64,000 nucleotides of DNA, taken from Spirosoma rhododendri (GTDB lineage: Bacteria > Bacteroidota > Bacteroidia > Cytophagales > Spirosomataceae). The notes beneath the pieces were generated by a model. It was not told the origin of the DNA. It saw nothing but the letters and a program-made list of their open reading frames with translations, and made no database searches. The translations under genes and the position numbers were made by a program. Shown here one piece after another: positions 1 through 8,331 of the stretch. The stretch covers positions 2,867,001 through 2,931,000 of the forward strand of contig NZ_CP051677.1 in the NCBI RefSeq assembly GCF_012849055.1, in the 5' to 3' direction. How positions within the stretch are numbered: the first letter of the stretch is position 1; each line of letters opens with the position of its first letter.

Positions 1-993
1 GACGTTGGAGAAAAACAGCGCACTCACCGACCGGTTGGCAGCCGAATCGTCGAGCGTTGCCTTATAGGCTGCTCCCTGCGCTTTGGCTCCCACCAGGGCG
101 TAAATATTGTCGAGGTTACGCTCGGCAAAGCCGAGTACATACCCGTACAGCACGGCATAAACATCGTAGTATCGTCTGAGGAACAGGGCGATACCAACCA
201 CACCCAGTGCCACCACACCCAGCGTAACCGGGCGGAAAATGCCCCGAACGACAGCCCGGATCTGCGGTGGGCGAACGTTAAAAGCCAGAAACAGCGTAAT
301 AGCGATGATCAGCGCCAGAATGGACGATCGTGTCTGGGTCAGGACTAGTACGGCCAGATTGATAACACCCGCAAACAGGGCGAAGATGCGCAAAAGAATA
401 TTGGTGTCGGAACGGATAAGCCATATTGCGCAGGCAACGACGCCCATGAATGCATTCCGCGAGAAAACGTGGGGGTTACCCGACCCGTCGTCGTTGTCGC
501 CCAGTGTAATCGTCGCCCGCTGACCGATGGCCCAGCTAGGGTTAGTTATCAGCGAATAGATGAGGCCGAGGTTCGAGACAAACGTAAACAGCACAACGAC
601 CAGGATAAAAACGCGGGCAATGTCGTTGGGTATGTTGATAAGCAAAAACAGGAAAATCAGCGCGTAGGCGTAATAAATCATGTCTTTGTCGTAGTCCCTG
701 AAGCCCGGATCGCCCAGGTAGGTAAACATGTAGGCGATGCAGAGCGTGATGAAGCCCAGCCCCATCCAGAACATTGTCATGTTGGGCCGGTACAATCGTC
801 GCAGCACCGTGAAGGGCACCATCAGGATGAGGCCAACCGCAAATACAGCAGCCGTAAACACGGTGCTGCCGGGGGCCAGTTTGAGGGTTTCCCGGAAAAA
901 GAAAATCAGCGGGTACCCGTCGACCAGAATGCAGATGCCGAGCACCATGCGCATCAGGTCAATCGTTTCCAGAAAATAAAGGAATTTTCTCAT
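1..993 (-). CDS. O-antigen ligase/polymerase-like membrane protein (3' end cut by window)
   Basis: The frame is open from an ATG at 991-993 to the window edge, giving 331 residues without a stop, so the C-terminus lies outside. The protein is a chain of hydrophobic segments (about residues 13-33, 46-62, 75-92, 106-120, 127-148, 180-193, 200-218, 224-238, 256-272). Residues 219-224 read TQTRSS, and a HVFSRNAFMG stretch sits at 175-184; both resemble the Wzy/WaaL O-antigen ligase family, where an Arg next to the membrane matters for catalysis. It is the last gene seen in the minus-strand polysaccharide locus. The role would be polymerising or ligating glycan at the periplasmic face. Whether it is ligase or polymerase cannot be decided from the fragment. 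Confidence 0.75.
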   Translation of the reverse strand, partial: MRKFLYFLETIDLMRMVLGICILVDGYPLIFFFRETLKLAPGSTVFTAAVFAVGLILMVPFTVLRRLYRPNMTMFWMGLGFITLCIAYMFTYLGDPGFRDYDKDMIYYAYALIFLFLLINIPNDIARVFILVVVLFTFVSNLGLIYSLITNPSWAIGQRATITLGDNDDGSGNPHVFSRNAFMGVVACAIWLIRSDTNILLRIFALFAGVINLAVLVLTQTRSSILALIIAITLFLAFNVRPPQIRAVVRGIFRPVTLGVVALGVVGIALFLRRYYDVYAVLYGYVLGFAERNLDNIYALVGAKAQGAAYKATLDDSAANRSVSALFFSNV

Positions 994-1058
994 GTTCAAG
1001 TCAGTGTCCCGTGTGTCGACAGTACCGGCAGGTACCAGTCGTACACGCAGTCATCCGG

Positions 1059-1949
1059 TTATTTTCTTGATTGTCTCAGCCCAAACCGATGACGAATATA
1101 CGCCCAATCACCCCGAAATACGAACGTCGTCAGCTTCCGCAACCGGCAGTAGCGGCTCCAGAACCAGCTACCCAGCCCTGATTTCAGCATCGGGCGGTAT
1201 TTCTGTTTTACCTGCTCGTGTTCCGTCAACCCAACCGTGTTGGCAATAGTCGACGATTTAGCGTCGGGCTGTACCCGAAACCCTCCCCAGAAATCGCTGA
1301 CCTGATGAAAGCTAACCCCCGGCTGTACGCCCAACCGGGCGATGATTTCGTAATCGATTACGAAGCGCAGTGTTTCATCGAGCATCCCATGCGTTTCCAG
1401 CAGCGACCGGCGGATAAACAGTGACTGGTTAAACACTTGCATACCCTCGTAAATCTGGCATTCGGGGCAGAAAGGCAGCGCCTTCATCGTCTCCAGTATA
1501 ACGTCCTGTTCGTCGATGATGTACATACCGCCGTAAAAAACGCCCGTGTCGGGGTTTGTTCGCCAGGCGTCGGCAACGCGCAGCAGGGCGTCGGGCGCAA
1601 ACACGTCGTCGGAGTTCTGAAACGCCACGTAGTCGCCCGTTGCCATCCGAAAGCCTTTATTGATCGCGTCGGTCTGCCCCCGGTCTTTTTCACTGACCCA
1701 GCCAGCCAGATAAGGCTCGTACTTACGGATAATATCCAGCGTACCATCGGTTGATCCGCCGTCAATGATGAAGTATTCGAGGTTAGGATACTGCTGATTC
1801 AATACGCTCAGGATAGTCCGCTCCAGATAAGCCGCCTGGTTGTACGAAGGCGTAACGACGGTTAACTTGGGGTAACGTAGCCCATCCGACTGGGGGCGGG
1901 GGCTGTAGGGTTGGGTAACGAACGTGCGGAGCGAAGAAGCAGCAGCCAT
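1059..1949 (-). CDS. Family 2 glycosyltransferase
   Basis: The 296-residue protein has the GT-A nucleotide-sugar fold of family GT2: VTPSYN at residues 32-37, DGGSTDGT at 63-70 and the acidic NSDD motif at 112-115, which takes the place of the metal-binding DXD. The segment SEKDRGQTDAINKG before it is typical of GT2 enzymes annotated in O-antigen and capsule loci. There is no membrane segment, so it should act at the inner face of the cytoplasmic membrane, adding a sugar to a lipid-linked glycan. It starts 3 bases after the stop of the upstream glycosyltransferase, which suggests translational coupling. The donor sugar cannot be read from the sequence. Confidence 0.9.
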   Translation of the reverse strand: MAAASSLRTFVTQPYSPRPQSDGLRYPKLTVVTPSYNQAAYLERTILSVLNQQYPNLEYFIIDGGSTDGTLDIIRKYEPYLAGWVSEKDRGQTDAINKGFRMATGDYVAFQNSDDVFAPDALLRVADAWRTNPDTGVFYGGMYIIDEQDVILETMKALPFCPECQIYEGMQVFNQSLFIRRSLLETHGMLDETLRFVIDYEIIARLGVQPGVSFHQVSDFWGGFRVQPDAKSSTIANTVGLTEHEQVKQKYRPMLKSGLGSWFWSRYCRLRKLTTFVFRGDWAYIRHRFGLRQSRK

Positions 1950-1952
1950 GAA

Positions 1953-3068
1953 TTACAAAAGCGATTGATAAACGGCCAGCGTCTGGGCGGCCGTACGCTC
2001 AGCCGAAAAATGACCCAGCCGACGATACCCCTGCTGAATCAGGTCGGTTCGCAGCGCGTCGTCGGTAATGACCCGCTCAATTGCCGTGCCGATGGCGTCG
2101 ATGTCGTCGGGGTCGAAATAAATAGCCGCGTCTCCCGCCACCTCGGGTAGCGAACTGCGATCGCTCAGCACCGCCGGGCAACCAGCCGCAAAGGCTTCCA
2201 GCACGGGAATACCGAAACCTTCGTTGAGCGAGGGAAACACAAACGCCCGCGCCTGCCGATACAGCTCAAAGAGGGTTTCGTTGCTCGTGATGGGGGCATA
2301 CTGAACCCGGTTGCTGAGGTTAGCCGACCGAAACAGGGTTTGCTCGGCTGGTGAGAAGTTACCCCCGCCCGCGCAAAGCAGATGCAGGTCGGGGTAACGG
2401 CTGAGCAACGGGGCAACGGCGCGAAAAAAAGTGGTAAAGTTTTTATACAGATCCCGCTTGCCCACAAACAACAGGTACGGGTGGGCCGGCGATGCGGGCG
2501 ACGCAGCGCGTACTGTCCCGGTCAGTTCGCTCATCGACGTGCTGAGGGGCACGACATGAATTTTCGCCGGATCGACGGAAAAATAGCGGAGAATATCCTG
2601 CTTTGTGAAGTCAGAAACGGCAATGACCGCGTTTGCGCGGTCGAGCAGCACCTTCTTCGTTTCGTAAAGGCCCGCGCCCAGCTCCGGGTACTTGTCGCCG
2701 AAGCGTTCGGTGCTGGCGTCATGGAACGTCAGTACGAACGGTTTGTGGCCGAGCGAATCCAGAAAATACCGGTGGTAGTAAGTTGGGTGAAACACATCGA
2801 ACTGCCCGGCCCGAATCTGGCGCAGACTGTTCTGCCGGTTGATTTGTGACACGACCTGATTGATCCGGCGGTTGCGGGCCAGCGAGCCGTAGGTCCAGAA
2901 TCGGTTGAACGGCTGCTGCTTCAGATAATCGTTATTTGACAGCAGTAGCGACAGCCGGAACTGCACATCCGACCGGTCGGAGAACACGCGCATCAGATCG
3001 AAAAAGTACCGGGATACTCCCCCGTAGGCCGTTCCTGTAAAGCACTGATGGTCGTATAAAACAGTCAT
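1953..3068 (-). CDS. Family 4 glycosyltransferase (GT-B fold)
   Basis: I start the gene at the ATG giving MTVLYDHQ, because this is where the first GT-B beta strand begins; an ATG 15 bases upstream only adds MRGLP. The 371-residue product has an N-terminal acceptor half with GGVSRYFFDL and a C-terminal donor half with VGKRDLYKN (202-210) and the GT4 E-x7-E signature EGFGIPVLE (283-291), where the two Glu residues contact the nucleotide-sugar. This pattern fits mannosyl- or rhamnosyl-type transferases of O-antigen loci. It is the upstream partner of the GT2 gene that follows after 3 bases. The specific sugar is unknown. Confidence 0.9.
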   Translation of the reverse strand: MTVLYDHQCFTGTAYGGVSRYFFDLMRVFSDRSDVQFRLSLLLSNNDYLKQQPFNRFWTYGSLARNRRINQVVSQINRQNSLRQIRAGQFDVFHPTYYHRYFLDSLGHKPFVLTFHDASTERFGDKYPELGAGLYETKKVLLDRANAVIAVSDFTKQDILRYFSVDPAKIHVVPLSTSMSELTGTVRAASPASPAHPYLLFVGKRDLYKNFTTFFRAVAPLLSRYPDLHLLCAGGGNFSPAEQTLFRSANLSNRVQYAPITSNETLFELYRQARAFVFPSLNEGFGIPVLEAFAAGCPAVLSDRSSLPEVAGDAAIYFDPDDIDAIGTAIERVITDDALRTDLIQQGYRRLGHFSAERTAAQTLAVYQSLL

Positions 3069-3172
3069 GGGTAAACCCCGCAATGCTGGTCGCGTTTGTA
3101 TTTTTCGTAGAAACTGAACCGTAAACCTACGATTTGTTTGTCAAATTTCGGTATCGGCTGGCCTAAACCCGA

Positions 3173-4198
3173 TCAACGGGGCAGGGCTGGCAGGTCGAGA
3201 TTATCGACCCAGCGGTTTACGGCCGTCAGGGCACCCGTTGCGGCCCGGCGCCATCCCCGCAGAACGGCCGGTATTGGCTGATGCCCATACGCGGGTGAAA
3301 CCGAGCGCAAAGCCGACAGGCCCGTATCGCTTACCCGCTGACGGTACGTGTTCAGCAGGGCTTGTACGTCGGGCCGATCGGCTAGTTTTAAGCGGGTCTG
3401 ATGCGGGAAAAAGCCTTCGTCCGGATTGAACAATCCTTTCATGTTGGCAAACAGAACTGGCTCACCGGTGTCGGTCAGTTGCCAGTCGGTGCCCGACTGC
3501 CGGAGCTGTCGCCGGGGCAGGTTCCAGAGGGCTACGTGCCAGCCTGGATTGTGAACAATGGTTACCTTGTCGAAGAAAACCGGCACGTGCATCAGCCATA
3601 GTTGATCCGTACATAAGCCCTGGCAAAAGTCGATGTACGCCCGCTCTTCGACCCGATCCTGCCACCAGCTCAACAGCCGATCGGTTTCGGACGAACGCGC
3701 AAACGCCAGAAAGTCAGCGCTATAAAGACCAATGTTTTGCAGGTACTTCTCGTCGGGCCAGGCCGATTTGCCCGGTCCTGTGTCGCCCGGCGGGTACAAC
3801 ATATGGGGCGTCAGTAGTACCGTCTGATCGAGCAGCCGGTCCAGGATAGGCTGAACCGAGTGCAGAAAGAGCCCGTTCGGATCGGCGTACAGCACCGTTT
3901 GCGCGGTTGGGTACTGCGTGAAAACGGCCTGAATGAAGCGGGGCTTGCAGGCGGCTGCAAATTCAACGGGTGTGTACTGCGCCGATAGTTTTTGCAGGTA
4001 ATCTGCTTCAAACAGCGTACTGACCGGAAGCAACGGATAGGGCGACTGAAAACCGGCGGGAAGGTTAGCCGGATCGTCGGCCAGGCCAATGACAATTGGT
4101 GGCGTCTCCGAATTAGCGGCTGGCGACTGCTGGCGGTAGCTGTCGGCAAGAACCAGTACCTGTGGTAGCTGGTGAATGAAACAAATGGTTACAAGCAC
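3173..4198 (-). CDS. Putative GT-A-type glycosyltransferase, degenerate DXD paralogue
   Basis: This 341-residue protein aligns along its length with the product of 7170-8153. Both start with a short strand (VTICFIHQ here, FTICSINY there), contain a strand ending in an acidic motif, the segment LLTPH / VLTPH, a CxGLxxDQxW box, and a C-terminal part ending in ADRPDVQALL / AQRPDVKPLF. The paralogue has YFDPDI at the position of a metal-binding DXD, while this copy has YADPNG, so one Asp is missing. Proteins like this are found in Bacteroidota polysaccharide loci and are usually called glycosyltransferases without biochemical proof. The altered motif may mean a changed metal dependence or loss of activity. 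Confidence 0.6.
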   Translation of the reverse strand: MLVTICFIHQLPQVLVLADSYRQQSPAANSETPPIVIGLADDPANLPAGFQSPYPLLPVSTLFEADYLQKLSAQYTPVEFAAACKPRFIQAVFTQYPTAQTVLYADPNGLFLHSVQPILDRLLDQTVLLTPHMLYPPGDTGPGKSAWPDEKYLQNIGLYSADFLAFARSSETDRLLSWWQDRVEERAYIDFCQGLCTDQLWLMHVPVFFDKVTIVHNPGWHVALWNLPRRQLRQSGTDWQLTDTGEPVLFANMKGLFNPDEGFFPHQTRLKLADRPDVQALLNTYRQRVSDTGLSALRSVSPAYGHQPIPAVLRGWRRAATGALTAVNRWVDNLDLPALPR

Positions 4199-4213
4199 AG
4201 GCGCAAAGCTACT

Positions 4214-5239
4214 TTATTCAAGAATATCGCCCAAAGCGGCTAGCATCGGCGCGTACCAATTGGCCGATACGTCGGCATAACGCTGGTAGTCGCCCTGCTG
4301 TAGACCGAGCCACACGGGCTGAAAGCGACGCATCCGGTCGTGGGGGAGGCAACTCCGCATGGTAAAATGAGCGAGCCGCCGATAAAGTTGCTGCATGCCG
4401 GGCGTTGTTACCGGCGCTCGCTCCGACAGTAGCCGCGCAAATGTTGCCAACGTGGCCTGTTTCTCGCGAAGGGGGGCTAGTTTGATAGCTCGCGGGCGAA
4501 TAAATCGGTCGCGCAGCCGGACACGGTCGGGAACGTCTTCTTCCCGCCCCACGCCAACCTGTTGCTTCTCGTGGGTGCGGTACAGCTGTAGTGGTTCGTC
4601 GACAAACTGAATGCTATCGTAAGCGGCTGCTACCAGGCCAATCCAGCCGTCGTAAATGTACCCTGGCAGGTTGCCGGGTATGGGCAGTATATGGGTAAGC
4701 AGCGACCGGCGAATGACTGAAGCGCACCCCATAACCCGATTTCCGTCGAGCATGACGTCCATCATCTCGCCCGATTGCCAGCGCGTCCGCGTCGGCTCGT
4801 CGAACCGCACCCAGCTCCAGAAGCGACTTTGGCGTTCTTGCAACTGCTCATCAGTTACCCAGGCGTCGCAGAACGCAACCTGTGTGGTTGGATGACTGGT
4901 CATGAAATCGGTCATGACACGGATTTTTTCCGGAAACCAGGCGTCGTCCTGATCACAGATAAATACCAGATCGCCGATACATTCCGTCAGAACACGCTCA
5001 AAATTCTTGTTGAAGCCAAGCCGATTTTCATTGACCAGGATACGGACTGGAAACGGGGCTTTGGCCGCCAGGCGCTCTAACAGAGCAACGGTACCGTCGG
5101 ACGAGCGATCGTCACAGACAACGAGTTCGTCGGGTAGCAGTTGTTGCTCAACCAGACTTTGCCACTGCGTTGCCAGGTACGCTTCGCCGTTATAGGTGCA
5201 AAGCGCAATGGAAATCGTCGGTCTAACTGGAGTAATCAT
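4214..5239 (-). CDS. Family 2 glycosyltransferase (rhamnosyltransferase-like)
   Basis: The 341-residue protein opens with ISIALCTYNGEAYL, then CDDRSSDGT at residues 42-50 and the metal-binding motif DQDD at 96-99, a classic GT2 arrangement. The form CTYNGE...FICDQDDAW is common in GT2 enzymes annotated as rhamnosyltransferases of O-antigen assembly, so an L-rhamnose or deoxysugar donor is possible but only by resemblance. A C-terminal extension of about 100 residues follows the catalytic domain. It lies 15 bases upstream of the 3173-4198 gene, on the same strand and probably in the same transcript. Confidence 0.88.
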   Translation of the reverse strand: MITPVRPTISIALCTYNGEAYLATQWQSLVEQQLLPDELVVCDDRSSDGTVALLERLAAKAPFPVRILVNENRLGFNKNFERVLTECIGDLVFICDQDDAWFPEKIRVMTDFMTSHPTTQVAFCDAWVTDEQLQERQSRFWSWVRFDEPTRTRWQSGEMMDVMLDGNRVMGCASVIRRSLLTHILPIPGNLPGYIYDGWIGLVAAAYDSIQFVDEPLQLYRTHEKQQVGVGREEDVPDRVRLRDRFIRPRAIKLAPLREKQATLATFARLLSERAPVTTPGMQQLYRRLAHFTMRSCLPHDRMRRFQPVWLGLQQGDYQRYADVSANWYAPMLAALGDILE

Positions 5240-5305
5240 GAGTTACTAAAAGCAATCGAGCGAATAACCGTACCAAAAGTACGGTTCTTACGCGCTGGAA
5301 ATAAG

Positions 5306-6133
5306 TTAAATCTGGTAGCCATAACGCGCGAAAACCGGGCGCCAGTACTCAGTTCCATGGATGTCCCATGCATGACAGCCGAATGGTAGCTTTCCCTGCA
5401 TGTATCGTTCGATAGCACGCTGGGGGAAAAATTCGACGGAAAAATGCAGGGCGGTGCGATAGGATGGTATACGCAGGCGGGGCCAATATCGATTCACTTC
5501 AATGCCCCAGAACGCGTCTTCGTTGTACTGATGAATCGTCTGATTTTGGTACCGGTGAAGGTGTTTGTGGCCCGACTTCAGTACGGCCAGCATGGCTGGA
5601 ATACGGCGTAGCGAAAAACCGCCGTTGCCTACCATGTTCTGACTGATAATCTCGCGGGGCGTCACGCCGTCGTCTTTTTTCAGATCAAGGAGCGTTGCCA
5701 TGCGTTGCCTGGCCCGAAACAAGGCGGCATCACGCCAGCCGACGAAATCGATGTCGCGGAGCCAGGGGGCACCCACGTAATCGTACCCCCGGCGGCACCA
5801 GTCGGCCAGCTCGTCCCGGAAAACAAAGGCGTCGAGCTGATACAGCAGCATGTACTCCCAGTCGATGAAGGCCCGGTAGAATTCGGCGTTCAGCATCAGT
5901 TGGTTGTACGCCTGAATGTTGGCAAAAAACGAATCGTCGAAGCGGTATACCCGCAGCGTCGGATACTGGTTCGTGTAAGCCGACAGGTCGAGCGAGCGGG
6001 GGGCTACCAGACAAACCGGGTAATGCCCCAGCACCTTCATACACTGTGTCAGCGAGATCTGCTCATACGCTGACAGCACCGGTTTGTAGACCGGGATAAC
6101 GACGCAGACACTAGTGGTTAACGAACTACTCAT
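5306..6133 (-). CDS. DUF5672 family protein, probable sugar transferase
   Basis: The 275-residue product begins with a Rossmann-like strand (CVVIPVYKP) and carries the features I associate with DUF5672: a PRSLDLSAY segment, YMLLYQLDAFVF near residue 115, and the GYDYVGAPW box near residue 135, followed by VGNGGFSLR. These proteins occur among glycosyltransferases of capsule and O-antigen loci and look like GT-A enzymes, but no reaction is firmly assigned. The start codon overlaps the stop of the upstream GT9 gene as ATGA, so the two are translationally coupled. A GT-A fold is inferred from the LDAFVF and GNGGFSLR motifs. Confidence 0.75.
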   Translation of the reverse strand: MSSSLTTSVCVVIPVYKPVLSAYEQISLTQCMKVLGHYPVCLVAPRSLDLSAYTNQYPTLRVYRFDDSFFANIQAYNQLMLNAEFYRAFIDWEYMLLYQLDAFVFRDELADWCRRGYDYVGAPWLRDIDFVGWRDAALFRARQRMATLLDLKKDDGVTPREIISQNMVGNGGFSLRRIPAMLAVLKSGHKHLHRYQNQTIHQYNEDAFWGIEVNRYWPRLRIPSYRTALHFSVEFFPQRAIERYMQGKLPFGCHAWDIHGTEYWRPVFARYGYQI

Positions 6134-7170
6134 GCAAGTTTAGGCTGACCCAGTTGCTGCGCAACGGCTTCCGGTACCCAGTCGTAGGGCAGTTCAGCGC
6201 AGGGGTGACCAAAATTATTCAGAATTGTGATGCCTTCTCCGCGTTTATAACGGCCGGAATAGGGCATATAGTCGACAAAATCAAACAGTTTGCCCAGCAG
6301 CAGAATGGCCGTTGTCTGCATGGCGTTGGCCATGTGCGCCGGACCACTATCGATGCCGATAAACAACCGCGCGTCCCGGATTACCTCTGCCGTTTCAAGC
6401 AGGCTCAACTGGCCGCACAGGTTGATATATCGCGGATTGGTTTGCCGAATTACCGGTTGCAGGCCCACCTCGACGATGTCGTAGTCGTAATTGTTGAGTA
6501 ACCACTCAACCAACCGGTTCCAGTTTTGGGCGGGCCAGTCGCGGGCAACGTGGCTCGACTGGCAGTGGAGCACGATTGGGGAGGCTGGCAGCTTCCGACT
6601 GGCTATCTGTTGCTGCACCACTTGCGGGATGTACATCTGCGGATCGGCGGTGAGCGCGGGCAGGCCGGCTCCCTGCGAGAAGATGTACAACAGATCGCCC
6701 CGATCGTAGTAGTTGTCGAAGTTCAGCCCAATCGCGTCGGCGGTTGGGTTGACCGGGTCTTCGGGACAGTACTTACACTTGCGGTGCGAAATATGCAGGT
6801 TATAGACGTGGTCGAACGGGTTACGCTTCAGCAACTGAACTCGTTCGCCGGGGCATTTCTCGATCAGGAAATTATCCAGAGTGGGGTTAAACCGGACCAG
6901 ATCGACGTATGCCTCGCGGACAAACCAGATGATGTACCCATCGGGGTAGAGCCGCCGGACTTCGCGGGCAACGGGTTCGCAGGCGATAATATCGCCCATC
7001 TGCTCCGACAGGATAATGGCCACGAACGGCCGTTTCCCCGCCCGCCATTTCAACCAGTGCAGGTAAAGCGTCTTCGTCAAGACGCTCCAGTACTTACCAA
7101 TGATGTGGGTGTATTTGTGGTACCGGTACGTCCATAGTTTTCTCAGACGTGTCCATTCGGCGTCAGTCAT
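6130..7170 (-). CDS. Family 9 (heptosyltransferase-like) glycosyltransferase
   Basis: The 346-residue protein has the GT9 layout: an N-terminal half with the phosphate-contacting ILSEQMGDII segment (GT9 enzymes usually read GDxxxxxP), and a C-terminal half with VLHCQSS, and GIDSGPAHMANA, the GT9 motif (D/T)SGxxH that binds the ADP-sugar. An unusual pair, C132 and C135 (KCKYC), lies in the middle together with C64 and C106, which I do not know from heptosyltransferases. The start codon overlaps the stop of the upstream gene as TAATG and the stop overlaps the next start as ATGA, so three genes form a tightly coupled block. The acceptor could be the lipopolysaccharide core or a repeating unit. 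Confidence 0.82.
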   Translation of the reverse strand: MTDAEWTRLRKLWTYRYHKYTHIIGKYWSVLTKTLYLHWLKWRAGKRPFVAIILSEQMGDIIACEPVAREVRRLYPDGYIIWFVREAYVDLVRFNPTLDNFLIEKCPGERVQLLKRNPFDHVYNLHISHRKCKYCPEDPVNPTADAIGLNFDNYYDRGDLLYIFSQGAGLPALTADPQMYIPQVVQQQIASRKLPASPIVLHCQSSHVARDWPAQNWNRLVEWLLNNYDYDIVEVGLQPVIRQTNPRYINLCGQLSLLETAEVIRDARLFIGIDSGPAHMANAMQTTAILLLGKLFDFVDYMPYSGRYKRGEGITILNNFGHPCAELPYDWVPEAVAQQLGQPKLA

Positions 7171-8153
7171 TACGGCTGTAGCAGGGTTATCAGGCGGTTA
7201 ATCGGCAATTTGATTGCTTTTCGTACGCGCTGATACCGTTTTATGGTTGGTGGTTTTATATATACGCAGGAATACTTGACATACCGCTCGTTGGCGTTGG
7301 CCAGCAGTTCCCGGCAATACAGGTCGAACAGGGGTTTAACGTCGGGTCGCTGGGCAAACGTATACCGCGTCTGGTACTTGGAAATGTCGTCGGGCTTGAA
7401 CGGATTATAGCCGCTGTAGTGAAAAAAGCGCAGTTCGTCGGTGCCGTTGATAATCCAGGTACCGTCGGTGCGCTGCGAAAATAGACGTTCGTGCAGATTC
7501 CAGTATGCTACATTGTAGCCCCGGTATTTGTCGATTCGTACGTTCTGATGGTATACCGGCGCAAAATTGACCCAATGCTGATCCACAAAAAGTCCTTCGC
7601 ACAAATCGATCCGGCATTCGTACACCAGCCGTTCTTTCCACCAGTCGACAAATTGCCGGGCCGTTTCATCAACGCGTAAGCCAACGAACCCTAGATTGAA
7701 AATACCCGTATTGAGATGGTGTTGCTCATTGGGTCGTTCCCAGTCGGGGGTGGGCGAACAGGTATGCGGTGTCAGCACAATACTGTTCGTGGTCAGCGCC
7801 TGATTAAGCTCGACAAGTGGCTGAAAAACAATGATGTCGGGGTCAAAATAGATGACTGCCGTAGCCTCCGGCTGGTTCTTGTAGAAATAGTCGATGAAAA
7901 ACGGTTTGACCGCCGTGTTTAGCTCGGTGATATCGTACCGGTCGCACATGGCCGCAAAATCGGGAATGCCAATTTTATCGACCTCCAGCATGGGGTAGTC
8001 GGGTACGAGGTCGGGTGGTAAGTTGGCGTCGTTTAGCTTATCGACCAGCCCAATCACGTACTGATAATCCGGGTTGGTCCGACGCAGTGAATCGCCGAGC
8101 GTACGGGCTTGAGCCAGATAGTTGATGGAACAGATCGTAAAAGCAAGCGTCAT
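7170..8153 (-). CDS. Putative GT-A-type glycosyltransferase with intact DPD motif
   Basis: I start at the second Met (MTLAFTIC), because this aligns with the start of its paralogue at 3173-4198; an upstream ATG would add MPNRCF. The 327-residue protein carries YFDPDIIVF, a likely DXD metal and nucleotide-sugar site, then VLTPH, the box LCEGLFVDQHWV and NVAYWNLHER near the C-terminal third. The sequence resembles proteins labelled glycosyltransferase in Bacteroidota sugar loci; the topology recalls GT8-like enzymes but I cannot prove the family. No signal peptide or membrane segment is present. Its stop overlaps the GT9 start by one base. Confidence 0.65.
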   Translation of the reverse strand: MTLAFTICSINYLAQARTLGDSLRRTNPDYQYVIGLVDKLNDANLPPDLVPDYPMLEVDKIGIPDFAAMCDRYDITELNTAVKPFFIDYFYKNQPEATAVIYFDPDIIVFQPLVELNQALTTNSIVLTPHTCSPTPDWERPNEQHHLNTGIFNLGFVGLRVDETARQFVDWWKERLVYECRIDLCEGLFVDQHWVNFAPVYHQNVRIDKYRGYNVAYWNLHERLFSQRTDGTWIINGTDELRFFHYSGYNPFKPDDISKYQTRYTFAQRPDVKPLFDLYCRELLANANERYVKYSCVYIKPPTIKRYQRVRKAIKLPINRLITLLQP

Positions 8154-8331
8154 AAAGCAACGGTTGGGCAAAAAAACGAACCAGTATTTTCGGTATCGGC
8201 TCTCCGGTCCTTATCCTGGCAGACCTTACACGTCAGCCGAGTTTACCTGCCGGCTAAGCGGTCTGTGGGGATGCAGGCCAATACACAACTTGTTTTTTCC
8301 TGACGGCTACGGTACGCACAGGCGCATTTGG

